Part shown: positions 16,520 to 25,638 of the stretch, in pieces | How positions within the stretch are numbered: the first letter of the stretch is position 1 | How the letters are laid out: the number at the start of each line of letters is the position of its first letter | DNA from: Streptomyces jeddahensis | Lineage (GTDB): Bacteria > Actinomycetota > Actinomycetes > Streptomycetales > Streptomycetaceae | Assembly: GCF_001642995.1 (NCBI RefSeq) | Contig: NZ_LOHS01000096.1 | Span: 1 to 64,000 of the forward strand | Length of the DNA: 64,000 bases | Direction of reading: 5' to 3' | Notes under the pieces: model-generated | The model's input: only the letters and a program-made list of their open reading frames with translations | Database searches by the model: none | Told to the model about the DNA's origin: nothing | Program-made: the position numbers and the translations under genes

Positions 16520-18985
16520 GTGGGCGGGACGGCACTGGCGAAGGGCGCCGAGCAGGACGGGCGGACGAACGCCGTCCAGCCGTCGCCGGCGCCCCCGGAC
16601 GGCCCGTCGGCCACGACGGGACCCTTAACCGGAGAGACACCCGGGCAGACACCGGGACCGGATCCCGCACCCGCTGCCGAGCTCGGCGCGCACCGCGTCC
16701 GGACGGTCTTCTTCGCGCTGATGCTCGCGCTGCTGCTAGCCGCACTCGAGCAGATGATCGTCGCCACCGCGCTCCCGAAGATCGTCGGAGAGCTGCACGG
16801 CCTCGACAAGATGTCCTGGGCCATCACCGCGTATCTGCTCACTGCCACCATCGGACTGCCCGTCTACGGCAAGCTCGGCGACCTCTTCGGACGCAAGGGC
16901 GTCTTCCAGTTCGCCATCGTGGTCTTCGTCGTCGGCTCCGCGCTGGCCGGCTGGTCGCGGTCCATGGACGAGCTCATCGCGTTCCGCGCCGTCCAGGGCG
17001 TGGGCGCCGGCGGGCTCATGATCGGCGTACAAGCGATCATCGCCGACATCGTGCCGCCCCGCGACCGCGGCCGCTACATGGGCCTCATCGGGGCCGCGTT
17101 CGGCCTCGCATCGGTCGCGGGACCGCTGCTCGGCGGCTACTTCACGGACCACCTCTCCTGGCGCTGGTGCTTCTACTTCAACGTGCCCTTCGGGCTCGTC
17201 ACGCTCGCCGTCGTCACCGTCGTACTGAAGCTGCCGAAGCCCGCGACAAGGCCGCGGCTCGACGTGCTCGGCACGCTGTTCCTCAGCGGGGCCTCCACGT
17301 GCCTCGTGCTGCTGACGAGTTGGGGCGGCACCGAGTACGCCTGGGACTCGCGCATGATCATCGGACTCGGCGCCGGAGCCGTCGGTGCGGCCCTGCTGTT
17401 CGTCGTCGCCGAGCACTTCGCACCCGAACCCCTCATCCCGCTACGGCTGTTCCGCGACCCGGTGTTCGCCCTCACCAGCCTGGTCGGCATGGTCGTCGGC
17501 GTCGCGCTCTTCGGCGCGGCCAGCTATCTGCCGACGTTCCTGCAGATGGTCGACGGGGTGAGCGCCACCGAGTCCGGGCTGCTGATGCTGCCGATGATGG
17601 GCGGCATCGTCGGCGCGTCTATCGTCTCCGGACAGCTCATCAGCCGTACGGGCCGCTACCGGATCTACCCCATCCTCGGCGGGGCCCTGTCCGTCGCCGG
17701 CATGTGGCTGCTGTCCCGGCTCGAGACCGACACGCCTCAGCTGCACTACAGCGTCTGGATGGCCGTGCTCGGCGCGGGCATCGGGCTCGTCCTGCCGGTG
17801 CTGATCGTCGCCGTGCAGAACGCGGTGCCCGCCGCCGACCTCGGCACCGCCACCAGCGCCCACAACTATTTCCGGCAGATCGGCGGCAGCGTCGGCGCCG
17901 CCATCTTCGGCACCCTCTTCGCCGACCGGCTCGCCGACGCGCTCGCCGACCGCCTTCCGTCCGGCGCGGACCTGCCGGACCCGCAGTCCATCACCCCGGG
18001 CCTCGTCCACGCGATGCCCGCCGCACTGCGCGACGGCTACATCCAGGCCTACGCCGACGCCATGCCGCGGATCTTCCTCTATCTCGTGCCGGTGCTCGTG
18101 CTCGGCCTGCTGATCGCCTGCTTCCTCAAGGAGACACCCCTGTTGTCCAGTGCACCGCCCCCTCAGAGCCCTGTCGCCGAGCCGTCCTCCGCCGCCCAGG
18201 TCCCGCAGGCGCGCTCCGCCTACGCCGCCGGGGTGCCCGTGTGCGGCCTGGTGCAGCACTCCGACGGCACCGCCGTCCCGCGCGCCGCACTCACCCTCAT
18301 CGACGTCGGTGGCCGGCAGATCGGGCGGGGCGCGACCGGCGACGACGGGCGGTACGCGCTGTCGACGCCCGGCTCCGGCTCGTACGTCCTGATCGCCGCG
18401 GCCGGGGGCCACCAGCCGCAGGCCGTGTCGGTGACCGTCGGCGAACGGCCCGTCGAGCTCGACGTGGTGCTCGGCGGCGCCGGGCGGCTCGCGGGCAGTG
18501 TGCTGACCGCCGACGGCGCGCCGGTGCGGGACGCCGTCGTCACGCTCACCAACGTGCACGGCGAGGTCGTCGCCACCACCCGCAGCGGGCGTGAAGGCAG
18601 CTATGTGATCACGGAGTTGGTGGCCGGCGAGTACACCCTGGCCGCGAGTGCGCCCGCCTTCCGGCCGGTCGCCCTGCCCGTCTCCGTACAGGCGTCGCGC
18701 GAAACCCGCCAGGACGTCGAACTCGCCGGGGGAGCGGTGCTGCGCGGCACCGTGCGCGCGGGTGACGGACGTCCCGTCGCGGACGCCCGGGTGACCCTGC
18801 TCGACGCGGCGGGCAACGTGGTGGACACGCTGACGACCGGCGACGACGGAACGTTCCGGTTCGTCGACCTGTCCTCGGGCGAGTACACGGTGATCGCGGC
18901 GGGCTATCCGCCGGTGGCCACGGTTCTCCGGGTCGCGGCGGGCGGGCGTACGGAGCGGGACCTGCAACTCGGGCACGAAGACTGA
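16520..18985 (+). CDS. MFS drug exporter fused to carboxypeptidase-regulatory-like domains
   Basis: 821 residues from GTG 16520, which has GGGGAG 7 nt upstream; a TTG at 16466 lacks one. Residues about 60-570 form a 14-helix DHA2-type transporter: the loop motif GKLGDLFGRKG, the drug antiport stretch GLIGAAFGLASVAGPLLGG, and repeated hydrophobic helices. After a Pro/Ala linker, the last about 230 residues hold three beta-sandwich repeats of the CarboxypepD_reg type, each with a GxVxxxDGxPVxxAxVTL core and ending Y.L or F.F (VCGLVQHSDGTAVPRAALTL; LAGSVLTADGAPVRDAVVTL; LRGTVRAGDGRPVADARVTL). The sandwich side may contact cell wall or substrate. Substrate unknown. Confidence 0.88.
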   Translation: MGGTALAKGAEQDGRTNAVQPSPAPPDGPSATTGPLTGETPGQTPGPDPAPAAELGAHRVRTVFFALMLALLLAALEQMIVATALPKIVGELHGLDKMSWAITAYLLTATIGLPVYGKLGDLFGRKGVFQFAIVVFVVGSALAGWSRSMDELIAFRAVQGVGAGGLMIGVQAIIADIVPPRDRGRYMGLIGAAFGLASVAGPLLGGYFTDHLSWRWCFYFNVPFGLVTLAVVTVVLKLPKPATRPRLDVLGTLFLSGASTCLVLLTSWGGTEYAWDSRMIIGLGAGAVGAALLFVVAEHFAPEPLIPLRLFRDPVFALTSLVGMVVGVALFGAASYLPTFLQMVDGVSATESGLLMLPMMGGIVGASIVSGQLISRTGRYRIYPILGGALSVAGMWLLSRLETDTPQLHYSVWMAVLGAGIGLVLPVLIVAVQNAVPAADLGTATSAHNYFRQIGGSVGAAIFGTLFADRLADALADRLPSGADLPDPQSITPGLVHAMPAALRDGYIQAYADAMPRIFLYLVPVLVLGLLIACFLKETPLLSSAPPPQSPVAEPSSAAQVPQARSAYAAGVPVCGLVQHSDGTAVPRAALTLIDVGGRQIGRGATGDDGRYALSTPGSGSYVLIAAAGGHQPQAVSVTVGERPVELDVVLGGAGRLAGSVLTADGAPVRDAVVTLTNVHGEVVATTRSGREGSYVITELVAGEYTLAASAPAFRPVALPVSVQASRETRQDVELAGGAVLRGTVRAGDGRPVADARVTLLDAAGNVVDTLTTGDDGTFRFVDLSSGEYTVIAAGYPPVATVLRVAAGGRTERDLQLGHED

Positions 18986-19080
18986 ACGTTCCGTCCGATC
19001 TGCGATCCCGTACCGGTGACGCGTGCTCCTGCGACCCGCCGACCCGCCGATCCGCGGACCCGCGGGCCCGCCGACCCTCC

Positions 19081-19144
19081 GGACGGCCAGACGGCCAGAC
19101 GGGCGGACGGGCGGACGGGGGGACGGGCGGACGGGCGGACGGCC
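19081..19144. repeat. 8-bp tandem repeat, eight units
   Basis: Units of the form GGACGGGC (variants AGACGGCC, GGACGGGG), eight in register over 64 bp, ending exactly at the stop codon of the minus-strand gene at 19144. The preceding 40 bp are also loosely 8-periodic (CCGCCGAC). Confidence 0.8.
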
Positions 19145-19608
19145 TACGGTCCGGTGTGCAGTCCCGGCCTGTGCTCGTCCGCGTGGACGAGCAGAGTCAA
19201 GGTCGTCGCGTCTTCGAAGACGTGCTCCGTGACGAACTCGGCGCTGAGCACGGCGGCCACGCGGTCGACCGCGTCGACGTCGCCCACGAGCTCGACGGTC
19301 GCCCGGCCGGAGCCCGCGGGCGCGAGAGGAGCACGGCCGGCGGAGAAACGCCTGCCCGCTGTTTCGACCCCGAAGGGCTGGTCGGCGGCAGCGCCGACGG
19401 GCCGTCCGGCCGCGACACCGGACGGCCGTTCCGCTGCGGCTCCGGCGGGCTGCTCGGCCCGCGCTGCCGCCCCCGCCCCTGCGGCGCCCACGGGAACCTC
19501 GAGCGTTTCGAACGAGCGAGTGATCGCGGTCCGTACCGCGTCCCTGGCCGGCGCGCTGCCGTCGAGGATGCGGACCTGGGCGATGGTGGACCAGGATGAC
19601 GTGCTCAT
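19144..19608 (-). CDS. Hypothetical protein
   Basis: 154 residues from ATG 19608 (GAGGGAG about 9 nt upstream). The N-terminal part (STSSWSTIAQVRILDGSAPARDAVRTAITRSF in parts) and the C-terminal part (ATVELVGDVDAVDRVAAVLSAEF then TLTLLVHADEH) look like folded alpha/beta modules, joined by an Ala/Gly/Pro linker of about 50 residues rich in repeated AA[DE]xPxGV. No family recognised. It lies 79 nt after the small gene at 19688 and is probably in the same transcript. Confidence 0.6.
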   Translation of the reverse strand: MSTSSWSTIAQVRILDGSAPARDAVRTAITRSFETLEVPVGAAGAGAAARAEQPAGAAAERPSGVAAGRPVGAAADQPFGVETAGRRFSAGRAPLAPAGSGRATVELVGDVDAVDRVAAVLSAEFVTEHVFEDATTLTLLVHADEHRPGLHTGP

Positions 19609-19687
19609 CACGGGGCACTCCCTCGCAGGTGGCGGGGCAGGCCGGTCGGCTCACCGTCCCGGCCGGCCTGCCCCCTGAGGTGCGGTG

Positions 19688-19918
19688 TCAGCCGAGCCGG
19701 GTACGCAGCAGCTGCTTGCCCATCTCGGCGCCCTTCCGGCTGTCGGACTGGGCCTTGCGGAACAGCTCCACGACCTCGGTGTCGTTCTCGCGTTCGGCGT
19801 CCTTGATGTACGTCTCCAGCCGCAGAGCGTTGTTCAGGCACGCCTCGACGTACCAGATCAGGTTGTAGTCCTTGTCCTTCGTACCCGTGACCTCGCCGGT
19901 CTCGGTGTTGCTGGTCAT
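19688..19918 (-). CDS. Small conserved hypothetical protein
   Basis: 76 residues, helical and acidic: KDKDYNLIWYVEACLNNALR then LETYIKDAERENDTEVVELFRKAQSDSRKG. GAAGGGAA precedes ATG 19918. Similar small proteins are widespread in Streptomyces, to my recollection without a known role. The ferritin-like helix pattern (E...H-less) is suggestive only. First gene of a probable two-gene unit. Confidence 0.7.
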   Translation of the reverse strand: MTSNTETGEVTGTKDKDYNLIWYVEACLNNALRLETYIKDAERENDTEVVELFRKAQSDSRKGAEMGKQLLRTRLG

Positions 19919-20298
19919 GGAGTTCCCTTCTCTGTGGCGTGTATGTGCGGGGTGGCCCGGCGGCCTTCCCGTCGGCCCGGCGGCAGACGGCGACGCCCCG
20001 TCGCCTGCGTGGGGGTGCGGCCGAAGGGGGCGTGCTCACCACGTCGTCCTCTTGTGCCGGGGTGCTCACCACGTGCTCATGTGCCCATGTGCGCACAGCG
20101 AGGGTCGGCGGGCGGACCGTAACCATCTGACAGGCATCGCCCGGGCCGGTGTGGCCGACACGGAGAGGGCGTCTCCACGGTTCACGCAGACGGCTCCGCG
20201 CCGCCGGTTCGACGCGTTCTCGGGCCCCTCGTATACCGGGGCGGAGCCTCCTGTCGTGTCCTGGCCGGTTTCCCTCACGGCGCGTAACGTGACGCGAC
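19919..20298. other. Divergent intergenic region with a 13-bp direct repeat
   Basis: 380 bp without a gene, containing promoters for the small gene (minus) and the M55 peptidase (plus). GTGCTCACCACGT occurs at 20032-20044 and again at 20062-20074, spaced exactly 30 bp apart, about three helical turns. Confidence 0.5.
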
Positions 20299-21132
20299 AT
20301 GAAGATCCTCATCAGCGCCGACATGGAGGGTGCCACGGGCGTGACCTGGCCGGCCGATGTGCTGCCGGGCACCGCCCAGTGGGAGCGGTGCCGCTCGATG
20401 TTCACCTCGGACGTCAACGCCGCCGTGCTCGGGTTCTTCGACGGCGGAGCCGAAGAGGTGCTCATCAACGAGGCGCACTGGACCATGCGCAATCTGCTCC
20501 TCGAGCGGCTGGACGAACGGGCGCAGATGCTGACGGGCCGGCACAAGGAACTGTCCATGGTCGAGGGCGTGCAGCGCGGCGACGTCGACGGTGTGGCGTT
20601 CGTGGGGTACCACACCGGGGCGGGCATGGAGGGCGTCCTCGCGCACACCTACCTCGCCAACTCGATCACCGGCGTGTGGCTCAACGGGGTCCGGGCGAGT
20701 GAGGGTCTGCTGAACGCGCATGTGGTCGCCGAGTTCGGTGTGCCGGTGGTGCTCGTCACTGGTGACGACCTGACTTGCGAGGACGCCCTCGGGTACGCAC
20801 CGGGGGCGCTCAAGGTGGCCGTCAAGGACCATGTGTCGCGGTACGCGGCGGTGTGCCGGACGCCCGCGCGTACCGCCGCCGAGATCAGGGGCGCCGCGAA
20901 ACATGCGGCGGCGCTGGCCGCGCGCCATGAGCCGGTCCAGGGCGGCCCGTTCACCGTGGAGCTGGAGTTCGACGCCGATCATCTGTCGATGGCGGCGACG
21001 GTGGTGCCGGGCGTGGCCATCTCCGGCGAGCGGAAGGTGGCCTACACGCACGAGACCATGTACGAGACGATTCGCACCTTCAAGGCGGTCACCACGATCG
21101 TCTCGGCCGCGATGGAGGAGCAGTATGGCTGA
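20299..21132 (+). CDS. M55-family D-aminopeptidase (DppA-like)
   Basis: Zinc peptidase that releases N-terminal D-amino acids. 277 residues starting MKILISADMEGATGV, the classic M55 opening whose Asp-x-Glu binds zinc; further ligands are in NEAHWTMRN and GYHTGAG, and HTYLANSI. It starts a run of four peptidase genes; its 3' end overlaps the M20 gene by 8 nt. Likely works on D-residue-containing peptides such as peptidoglycan fragments. Confidence 0.92.
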   Translation: MKILISADMEGATGVTWPADVLPGTAQWERCRSMFTSDVNAAVLGFFDGGAEEVLINEAHWTMRNLLLERLDERAQMLTGRHKELSMVEGVQRGDVDGVAFVGYHTGAGMEGVLAHTYLANSITGVWLNGVRASEGLLNAHVVAEFGVPVVLVTGDDLTCEDALGYAPGALKVAVKDHVSRYAAVCRTPARTAAEIRGAAKHAAALAARHEPVQGGPFTVELEFDADHLSMAATVVPGVAISGERKVAYTHETMYETIRTFKAVTTIVSAAMEEQYG

Positions 21133-22513
21133 CCAGGCGTACCAGCAGGTGGCAGACCAGGCTGACCAGGTGCCCGGCCAGGTGGACCGGCAGGCGCTGG
21201 ACGAGGTCGTCACCTTCACGTCCGACCTCATCCGGATCGACACGACCAACCGGGGCGGCGGCGACTGCCGGGAGCGGCCCGCAGCCGAGTACGCGGCGGA
21301 GCAGCTGGCCGGGGCGGGCCTGGAGCCGGTGCTGCTCGAGCGCACTCCGGGCCGTACGAACGTGGTCGCGCGCCTCGAAGGCACGGATCCGTCCGCTGAC
21401 GCGCTGCTCGTCCACGGCCATCTGGACGTGGTGCCCGCGCAGGCGGAGGACTGGAGCGTGCACCCGTTCTCCGGGGAGATCCGCGACGGCGTCGTCTGGG
21501 GCCGCGGCGCGGTCGACATGAAGAACATGGACGCGATGATCCTCGCGGTCGTACGCCGGTGGGCGCGAGCGGGGATACGCCCCCGGCGCGACATCGTGAT
21601 CGCCTTCACCGCAGACGAGGAGGCCAGCGCCGCCGATGGCTCCGGCTTCCTCGCCGACGAGCACCCCGGCCTCTTCGAGGGCTGCACGGAGGGCGTCAGC
21701 GAGTCCGGCGCGTTCACCTTCCACGACGGTCAGGGCAATGAGCTGTACCCGATCGCGGCGGGAGAGCGGGGCACCGCCTGGCTCAAGCTCACCGCGCGCG
21801 GACGCGCCGGGCACGGCTCGAAGACCAACCGCGAGAACGCGATCATGCGACTGTCGCAAGCGGTCCTGGACATCGGCGCCCACCCGTGGCCGCTGCGGCT
21901 CACCCCGACGGTGAAGGCCGCCCTGCGCGAACTCGCCGCCCTGTACGGCATCGACACGATCGACGGCCGGCCGCTCGACGTCGACGACGAGTCCTTCGAC
22001 GCGGACGCCCTCGTCGAACGGCTCGGCAGGGCGGCCGGGCTCGTCGAGCCGACACTGCGCAACAGTTCCAACCCGACCATGCTGGACGCCGGTTACAAGA
22101 TCAACGTCATCCCGGGCGAGGCCACCGCCTACATCGACGGCCGCTATCTGCCGGGTACGGAGGACGAGTTCCGCGCCACCCTCGACAAGCTGACCGGGCC
22201 CGACGTCGACTGGGAGTTCCACCACCGCGAGGTGGCCCTCCAGGCGCCCGTCGACTCGGCGCTGTTCGCCGCGATGCGGTCCGCCGTCGAGGAGTTCGCG
22301 CCCGCGGGGCGTGTGGTGCCGTTCTGCATGCCGGGCGGCACGGACGCCAAGCAGTTCTCCCGGCTCGGCATCACCGGCTACGGCTTCGCGCCGCTGAAGC
22401 TGCCCGAGGGCTTCGACTACTGGTCCCTCTTCCACGGCGTGGACGAGCGCGTACCTGTCGATGCGCTGCACTTCGGCGTCCGCGTCCTGGACCGCTTTCT
22501 GCGAACGGCCTAG
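21125..22513 (+). CDS. M20-family metallopeptidase
   Basis: 462-residue dizinc amidohydrolase of the ArgE/DapE/carboxypeptidase G2 type. Metal motifs: LLVHGHLDVVP (His, Asp), WGRGAVDMKN (Asp), FTADEEAS (catalytic Glu pair), and the C-terminal FCMPGGTDAKQF with its late Glu/His region (LFHGVDE). ATG 21125 follows GGAGG within the upstream gene. Encoded in overlap with the D-aminopeptidase, so a shared peptide substrate is plausible. Exact specificity not readable. Confidence 0.92.
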   Translation: MADQAYQQVADQADQVPGQVDRQALDEVVTFTSDLIRIDTTNRGGGDCRERPAAEYAAEQLAGAGLEPVLLERTPGRTNVVARLEGTDPSADALLVHGHLDVVPAQAEDWSVHPFSGEIRDGVVWGRGAVDMKNMDAMILAVVRRWARAGIRPRRDIVIAFTADEEASAADGSGFLADEHPGLFEGCTEGVSESGAFTFHDGQGNELYPIAAGERGTAWLKLTARGRAGHGSKTNRENAIMRLSQAVLDIGAHPWPLRLTPTVKAALRELAALYGIDTIDGRPLDVDDESFDADALVERLGRAAGLVEPTLRNSSNPTMLDAGYKINVIPGEATAYIDGRYLPGTEDEFRATLDKLTGPDVDWEFHHREVALQAPVDSALFAAMRSAVEEFAPAGRVVPFCMPGGTDAKQFSRLGITGYGFAPLKLPEGFDYWSLFHGVDERVPVDALHFGVRVLDRFLRTA

Positions 22514-22526
22514 GGGAGTGGGGGAC

Positions 22527-24509
22527 ATGGCGGAGACCCGGCCGTACGGATCGTGGCCGTCGCCGATCGGCGCCGACCTGGCCGCCGCGCACGACGGGCA
22601 GCCCGAGTACGTGGGCTGGGTCGGGGCAGAGGCATGGTGGACCGAGCCGCGTCCCGAGGAGGGCGGACGCCGCGCGCTGGTGCGGCGACGGGCGGACGCC
22701 CGCGAGGAGTCGGTGCTGCCCGCCCCCTGGAACGTCCGTAGCCGCGTCATCGAGTACGGCGGTCAGCCCTGGGCCGCCGCCGAGCGCCCCGAAGGACCCC
22801 TGCTGGTGTTCGCCGACTTCGCGGACCAGCGGCTGTACGCGTACGAGCCCGACGCCCCGGGTGACGGGCCGCGCCCGCTCACGCCCGTTTCGCCGGTCGG
22901 CGGCGGCCTGCGCTGGGCCGATCCGAGCGTGCACCTCGACCGGGGAGAGGTCTGGTGCGTACGGGAGGAGTTCACCGGGGACGGGCCTGCCGATGTGCGG
23001 CGGGTCATCGCCGCGGTGCCGCTCGACGGATCGGCCGCCGAGGACCGGGTAGCCGTGCGCGAACTCTCCGACGACCGGCACCGGTTCGTCACCGGCCCCC
23101 GCCTCTGTCCCGACGGCACCCGCGCCGCATGGCTGGCCTGGGACCACCCCCGGATGCCGTGGGACGGCACGGATATCCTCCTCGCGGAGGTCACCGCGCA
23201 GGGCACGTTCGGGGACCCGGTCGCTGTCGCGGGCGGCCCTGAGGAGTCCATCCCGCAGGTGGAGTGGGACGCCGACGGGCGGCTGCTGTTCGCGAGCGAC
23301 CGTTCGGGCTGGTGGAACCTGTACCGGGCCGCTCCCGACGGCGGCGGGGTCACCCCGCTCTGCCCGCGCGACGAGGAGTTCGGCGGTCCACTGTGGAAGA
23401 TCGGCCTCAGGTGGTTCGCGCCGCTCGACAGCGGACTCATCGCCGTCGTCCACGGCCGCGGCGCCACCGCCCTCGGCGTACTCGACCCGGAGACCGGCGA
23501 GATCGTCGACACGGCAGGCCCCTGGACCGAATGGGCACCGAGCCTCTCCGCGCACGACACCCGTGTCCTCGGCGTCGCCGCCGGCCCCCGCAGCTCGTAC
23601 GAGGTCGTGGAACTGGACACCGGCACCGGACACGCCCTGGTGATCGGTGCCGCGCACAAGGACCCGGTGGATCCCGCGTACTACCCCGAACCGCAGATCC
23701 GCACCTTCACCGGGCCCGACGGCCGCGACATCCACGCCCACGTCTATCCGCCCCACCACCCCGGCCATGTCGCGCCCGGCAACGAGCTGCCGCCCTACGT
23801 GGTGTGGGCGCACGGCGGCCCCACCGGCCGCTCCCCGCTCGTCCTCGACCTGGAGATCGCCTACTTCACGTCCCGCGGCATCGGCGTCGCGGAGGTCAAC
23901 TACGGCGGATCCACCGGGCACGGGCGCGCGTACCGCAACCGGCTGCGTGGACAGTGGGGCGTCGTCGACGTCGAGGACTGCGCGGCCGTCGCCCTCGCCC
24001 TCGCCGACGAGGGCACCGCCGACCGGAAACGGCTCGCGATCCGCGGCGGCAGCGCGGGCGGCTGGACGGCGGCCGCCTCATTGACCAGCACCGACGTCTA
24101 CGCCTGCGGCACCGTCATCTATCCCGTCCTGGACCTCGCCGGATGGGCGTCCGGGGAGACCCACGACTTCGAGTCCCGGTACCTGGAGTCGCTGATCGGG
24201 CCGCTCGCCGAGGTGCCCGGCCGGTACGCGGAGCGGTCCCCGCTGGAGCACGCCGACCGGATCACCGCGCCTTTCCTGCTGCTGCAGGGACTGGACGACG
24301 TGATCTGCCCGCCCGCCCAGTGCGAGCGGTTCCTCGCCCGGATCGAGGGGCGGCGCGTCCCCCACGCGTACATCCCCTTCGAGGGCGAGGGGCACGGGTT
24401 CCGGCGCGCCGACACCATGATCCGCGCCCTCGAGTCCGAACTCTCCCTGTACGCCCAGGTCTTCGGCCTCGACGTGCCCGGCATACCGGTTGTGGAGCTC
24501 AACAAGTGA
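22527..24509 (+). CDS. S9-family prolyl oligopeptidase-like peptidase
   Basis: 660 residues: an N-terminal beta-propeller of about 390 residues with WD-like strands (GLRWADPSVH, LCPDGTRAAWLAWDHP, LFASDRSGWWNLY) and a C-terminal alpha/beta hydrolase. Nucleophile Ser is in RGGSAGGWT, Asp in LQGLDDVICPP, His in FEGEGHGFR, as in dipeptidyl aminopeptidase/acylaminoacyl peptidases. No signal peptide, so cytosolic. ATG 22527 has GGGGAG upstream and lies 13 nt after the M20 gene. Confidence 0.92.
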   Translation: MAETRPYGSWPSPIGADLAAAHDGQPEYVGWVGAEAWWTEPRPEEGGRRALVRRRADAREESVLPAPWNVRSRVIEYGGQPWAAAERPEGPLLVFADFADQRLYAYEPDAPGDGPRPLTPVSPVGGGLRWADPSVHLDRGEVWCVREEFTGDGPADVRRVIAAVPLDGSAAEDRVAVRELSDDRHRFVTGPRLCPDGTRAAWLAWDHPRMPWDGTDILLAEVTAQGTFGDPVAVAGGPEESIPQVEWDADGRLLFASDRSGWWNLYRAAPDGGGVTPLCPRDEEFGGPLWKIGLRWFAPLDSGLIAVVHGRGATALGVLDPETGEIVDTAGPWTEWAPSLSAHDTRVLGVAAGPRSSYEVVELDTGTGHALVIGAAHKDPVDPAYYPEPQIRTFTGPDGRDIHAHVYPPHHPGHVAPGNELPPYVVWAHGGPTGRSPLVLDLEIAYFTSRGIGVAEVNYGGSTGHGRAYRNRLRGQWGVVDVEDCAAVALALADEGTADRKRLAIRGGSAGGWTAAASLTSTDVYACGTVIYPVLDLAGWASGETHDFESRYLESLIGPLAEVPGRYAERSPLEHADRITAPFLLLQGLDDVICPPAQCERFLARIEGRRVPHAYIPFEGEGHGFRRADTMIRALESELSLYAQVFGLDVPGIPVVELNK

Positions 24510-24549
24510 ACCGTCCCTGCCGTCCAGCACCTGATACGGAGTCCTCCGC

Positions 24550-25473
24550 GTGATCCCTCTGACGCGCCCCGCCCGGCTCGCCCCCGGCGCCCGTGTCGCC
24601 GTTGTCGCGCCCAGCGGGCCGGTCCCCGAGGAACGGCTGCAAGCCGGTGTGGACATCCTGCGGGCCTGGGACCTGGACGTCGTCGTGGGTCCTCATGTCC
24701 TGGGCCGGCACCGCGAGTTCGGCTACCTCGCGGGCACGGACGAGAACCGGGCCGCCGACCTGCAGAACGCCTGGTGCGACCGCTCCGTGGACGCCGTGCT
24801 GTGCGCCCGCGGCGGCTACGGCGTCCAGCGCATGGTGGACCTGCTCGACTGGGACGCGATGCGCGCCGCGGGCCCCAAGGTGTTCCTCGGGTTCAGCGAC
24901 ATCACGGCGCTGCACGAGGCGTTCGCGATACGGACGGGGCTCGTCACGCTGCACGGGCCGATGGTCGCGGGCGTCGACTTCCTCAAGAACACGCGGGCGC
25001 AGGAGCATCTGCGGGCCACGCTCTTCGAGCCCGAGAGCGTCCGGACCATCTCGTCGCCCGGCACGGCCCTGGTACCCGGCCGCGCCCACGGCGTCACCCT
25101 CGGCGGGTGCGTCAGCCTGCTCGCCGCCGACCTCGGCACACCGTTCGCGCGCCGTTCAGCGGCCGGCGGCATCCTCATGATCGAGGACATCGGTGAGGAG
25201 GCATACCGCATCGACCGGATCCTCACGCAGCTGCTGCGCGCCGGCTGGCTGGACGGCGTCGCCGGGATCGCGCTCGGGTCGTGGGTGGAGTGCGGGCCGC
25301 CCGAGGAGGTACGGGCCGTCCTCGCCGACCGGCTGGGCGGGCTCGGGGTGCCGGTCGTGGAGGAGTTCGGATTCGGGCACTGCGAGGGGGCGTTGACGGT
25401 TCCGTTCGGGGTGGCGGCCGAACTGAATGCGGACGCCGGGACTCTGACGCTGGATGTGCCGGCGCTGGTGTAG
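24550..25473 (+). CDS. LD-carboxypeptidase family protein (S66)
   Basis: 307-residue serine peptidase of the LdcA/MccF family. Conserved points: VVAPSGPV, ARGGYGVQRM, the nucleophile Ser in FLGFSDITAL, the Glu in SWVECG, and the catalytic His in GFGHCEGALTVPFG. LdcA removes the terminal D-Ala from murein tetrapeptides; MccF cleaves microcin C-like compounds. GTG 24550 follows GGAG; gap of 40 nt from the S9 gene. With the M55, M20 and S9 genes it suggests a muropeptide or D-amino acid peptide recycling set. Confidence 0.9.
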   Translation: MIPLTRPARLAPGARVAVVAPSGPVPEERLQAGVDILRAWDLDVVVGPHVLGRHREFGYLAGTDENRAADLQNAWCDRSVDAVLCARGGYGVQRMVDLLDWDAMRAAGPKVFLGFSDITALHEAFAIRTGLVTLHGPMVAGVDFLKNTRAQEHLRATLFEPESVRTISSPGTALVPGRAHGVTLGGCVSLLAADLGTPFARRSAAGGILMIEDIGEEAYRIDRILTQLLRAGWLDGVAGIALGSWVECGPPEEVRAVLADRLGGLGVPVVEEFGFGHCEGALTVPFGVAAELNADAGTLTLDVPALV

Positions 25474-25481
25474 CCGGCCGG

Positions 25482-25535
25482 CCTCTACCCAATCTTCGTG
25501 CTCTACGGAATCTCCGTCCTCTACCGAATCTCCGA
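25482..25535. repeat. 18-bp imperfect tandem repeat, three units
   Basis: Units CCTCTACCCAATCTTCGT, GCTCTACGGAATCTCCGT, CCTCTACCGAATCTCCGA, just past the stop of the S66 gene. Confidence 0.7.
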
Positions 25536-25602
25536 CAAGAATCCTTCGTCCGGTCGTTGACCCGTCTATGACACGTGCCCGAGCATGACGCGGGCCGGTA
25601 CT

Positions 25603-25614
25603 TACCGGTCGGTA
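25603..25614. promoter_or_regulatory. Short inverted repeat upstream of the CocE-like gene
   Basis: TACCG-GT-CGGTA, about 25 nt ahead of the GTG start. The ACCGGTCGGT type core is common in TetR operators, but arms are only 5 bp. Confidence 0.25.
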
Positions 25615-25638
25615 GTCGTCCTCAGCGTGGAGGAACCC

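Noticed and set aside
19081..19144. Possible CRISPR array
   Set aside because: Units are 8 bp, contiguous and without spacers; a simple tandem repeat.
17441..19654. Very long open frame on the minus strand opposite the MFS gene
   Set aside because: Low-complexity Arg/Gly/Asp product without family motifs; it is the antisense shadow of a clearly coding MFS gene in high-GC DNA.
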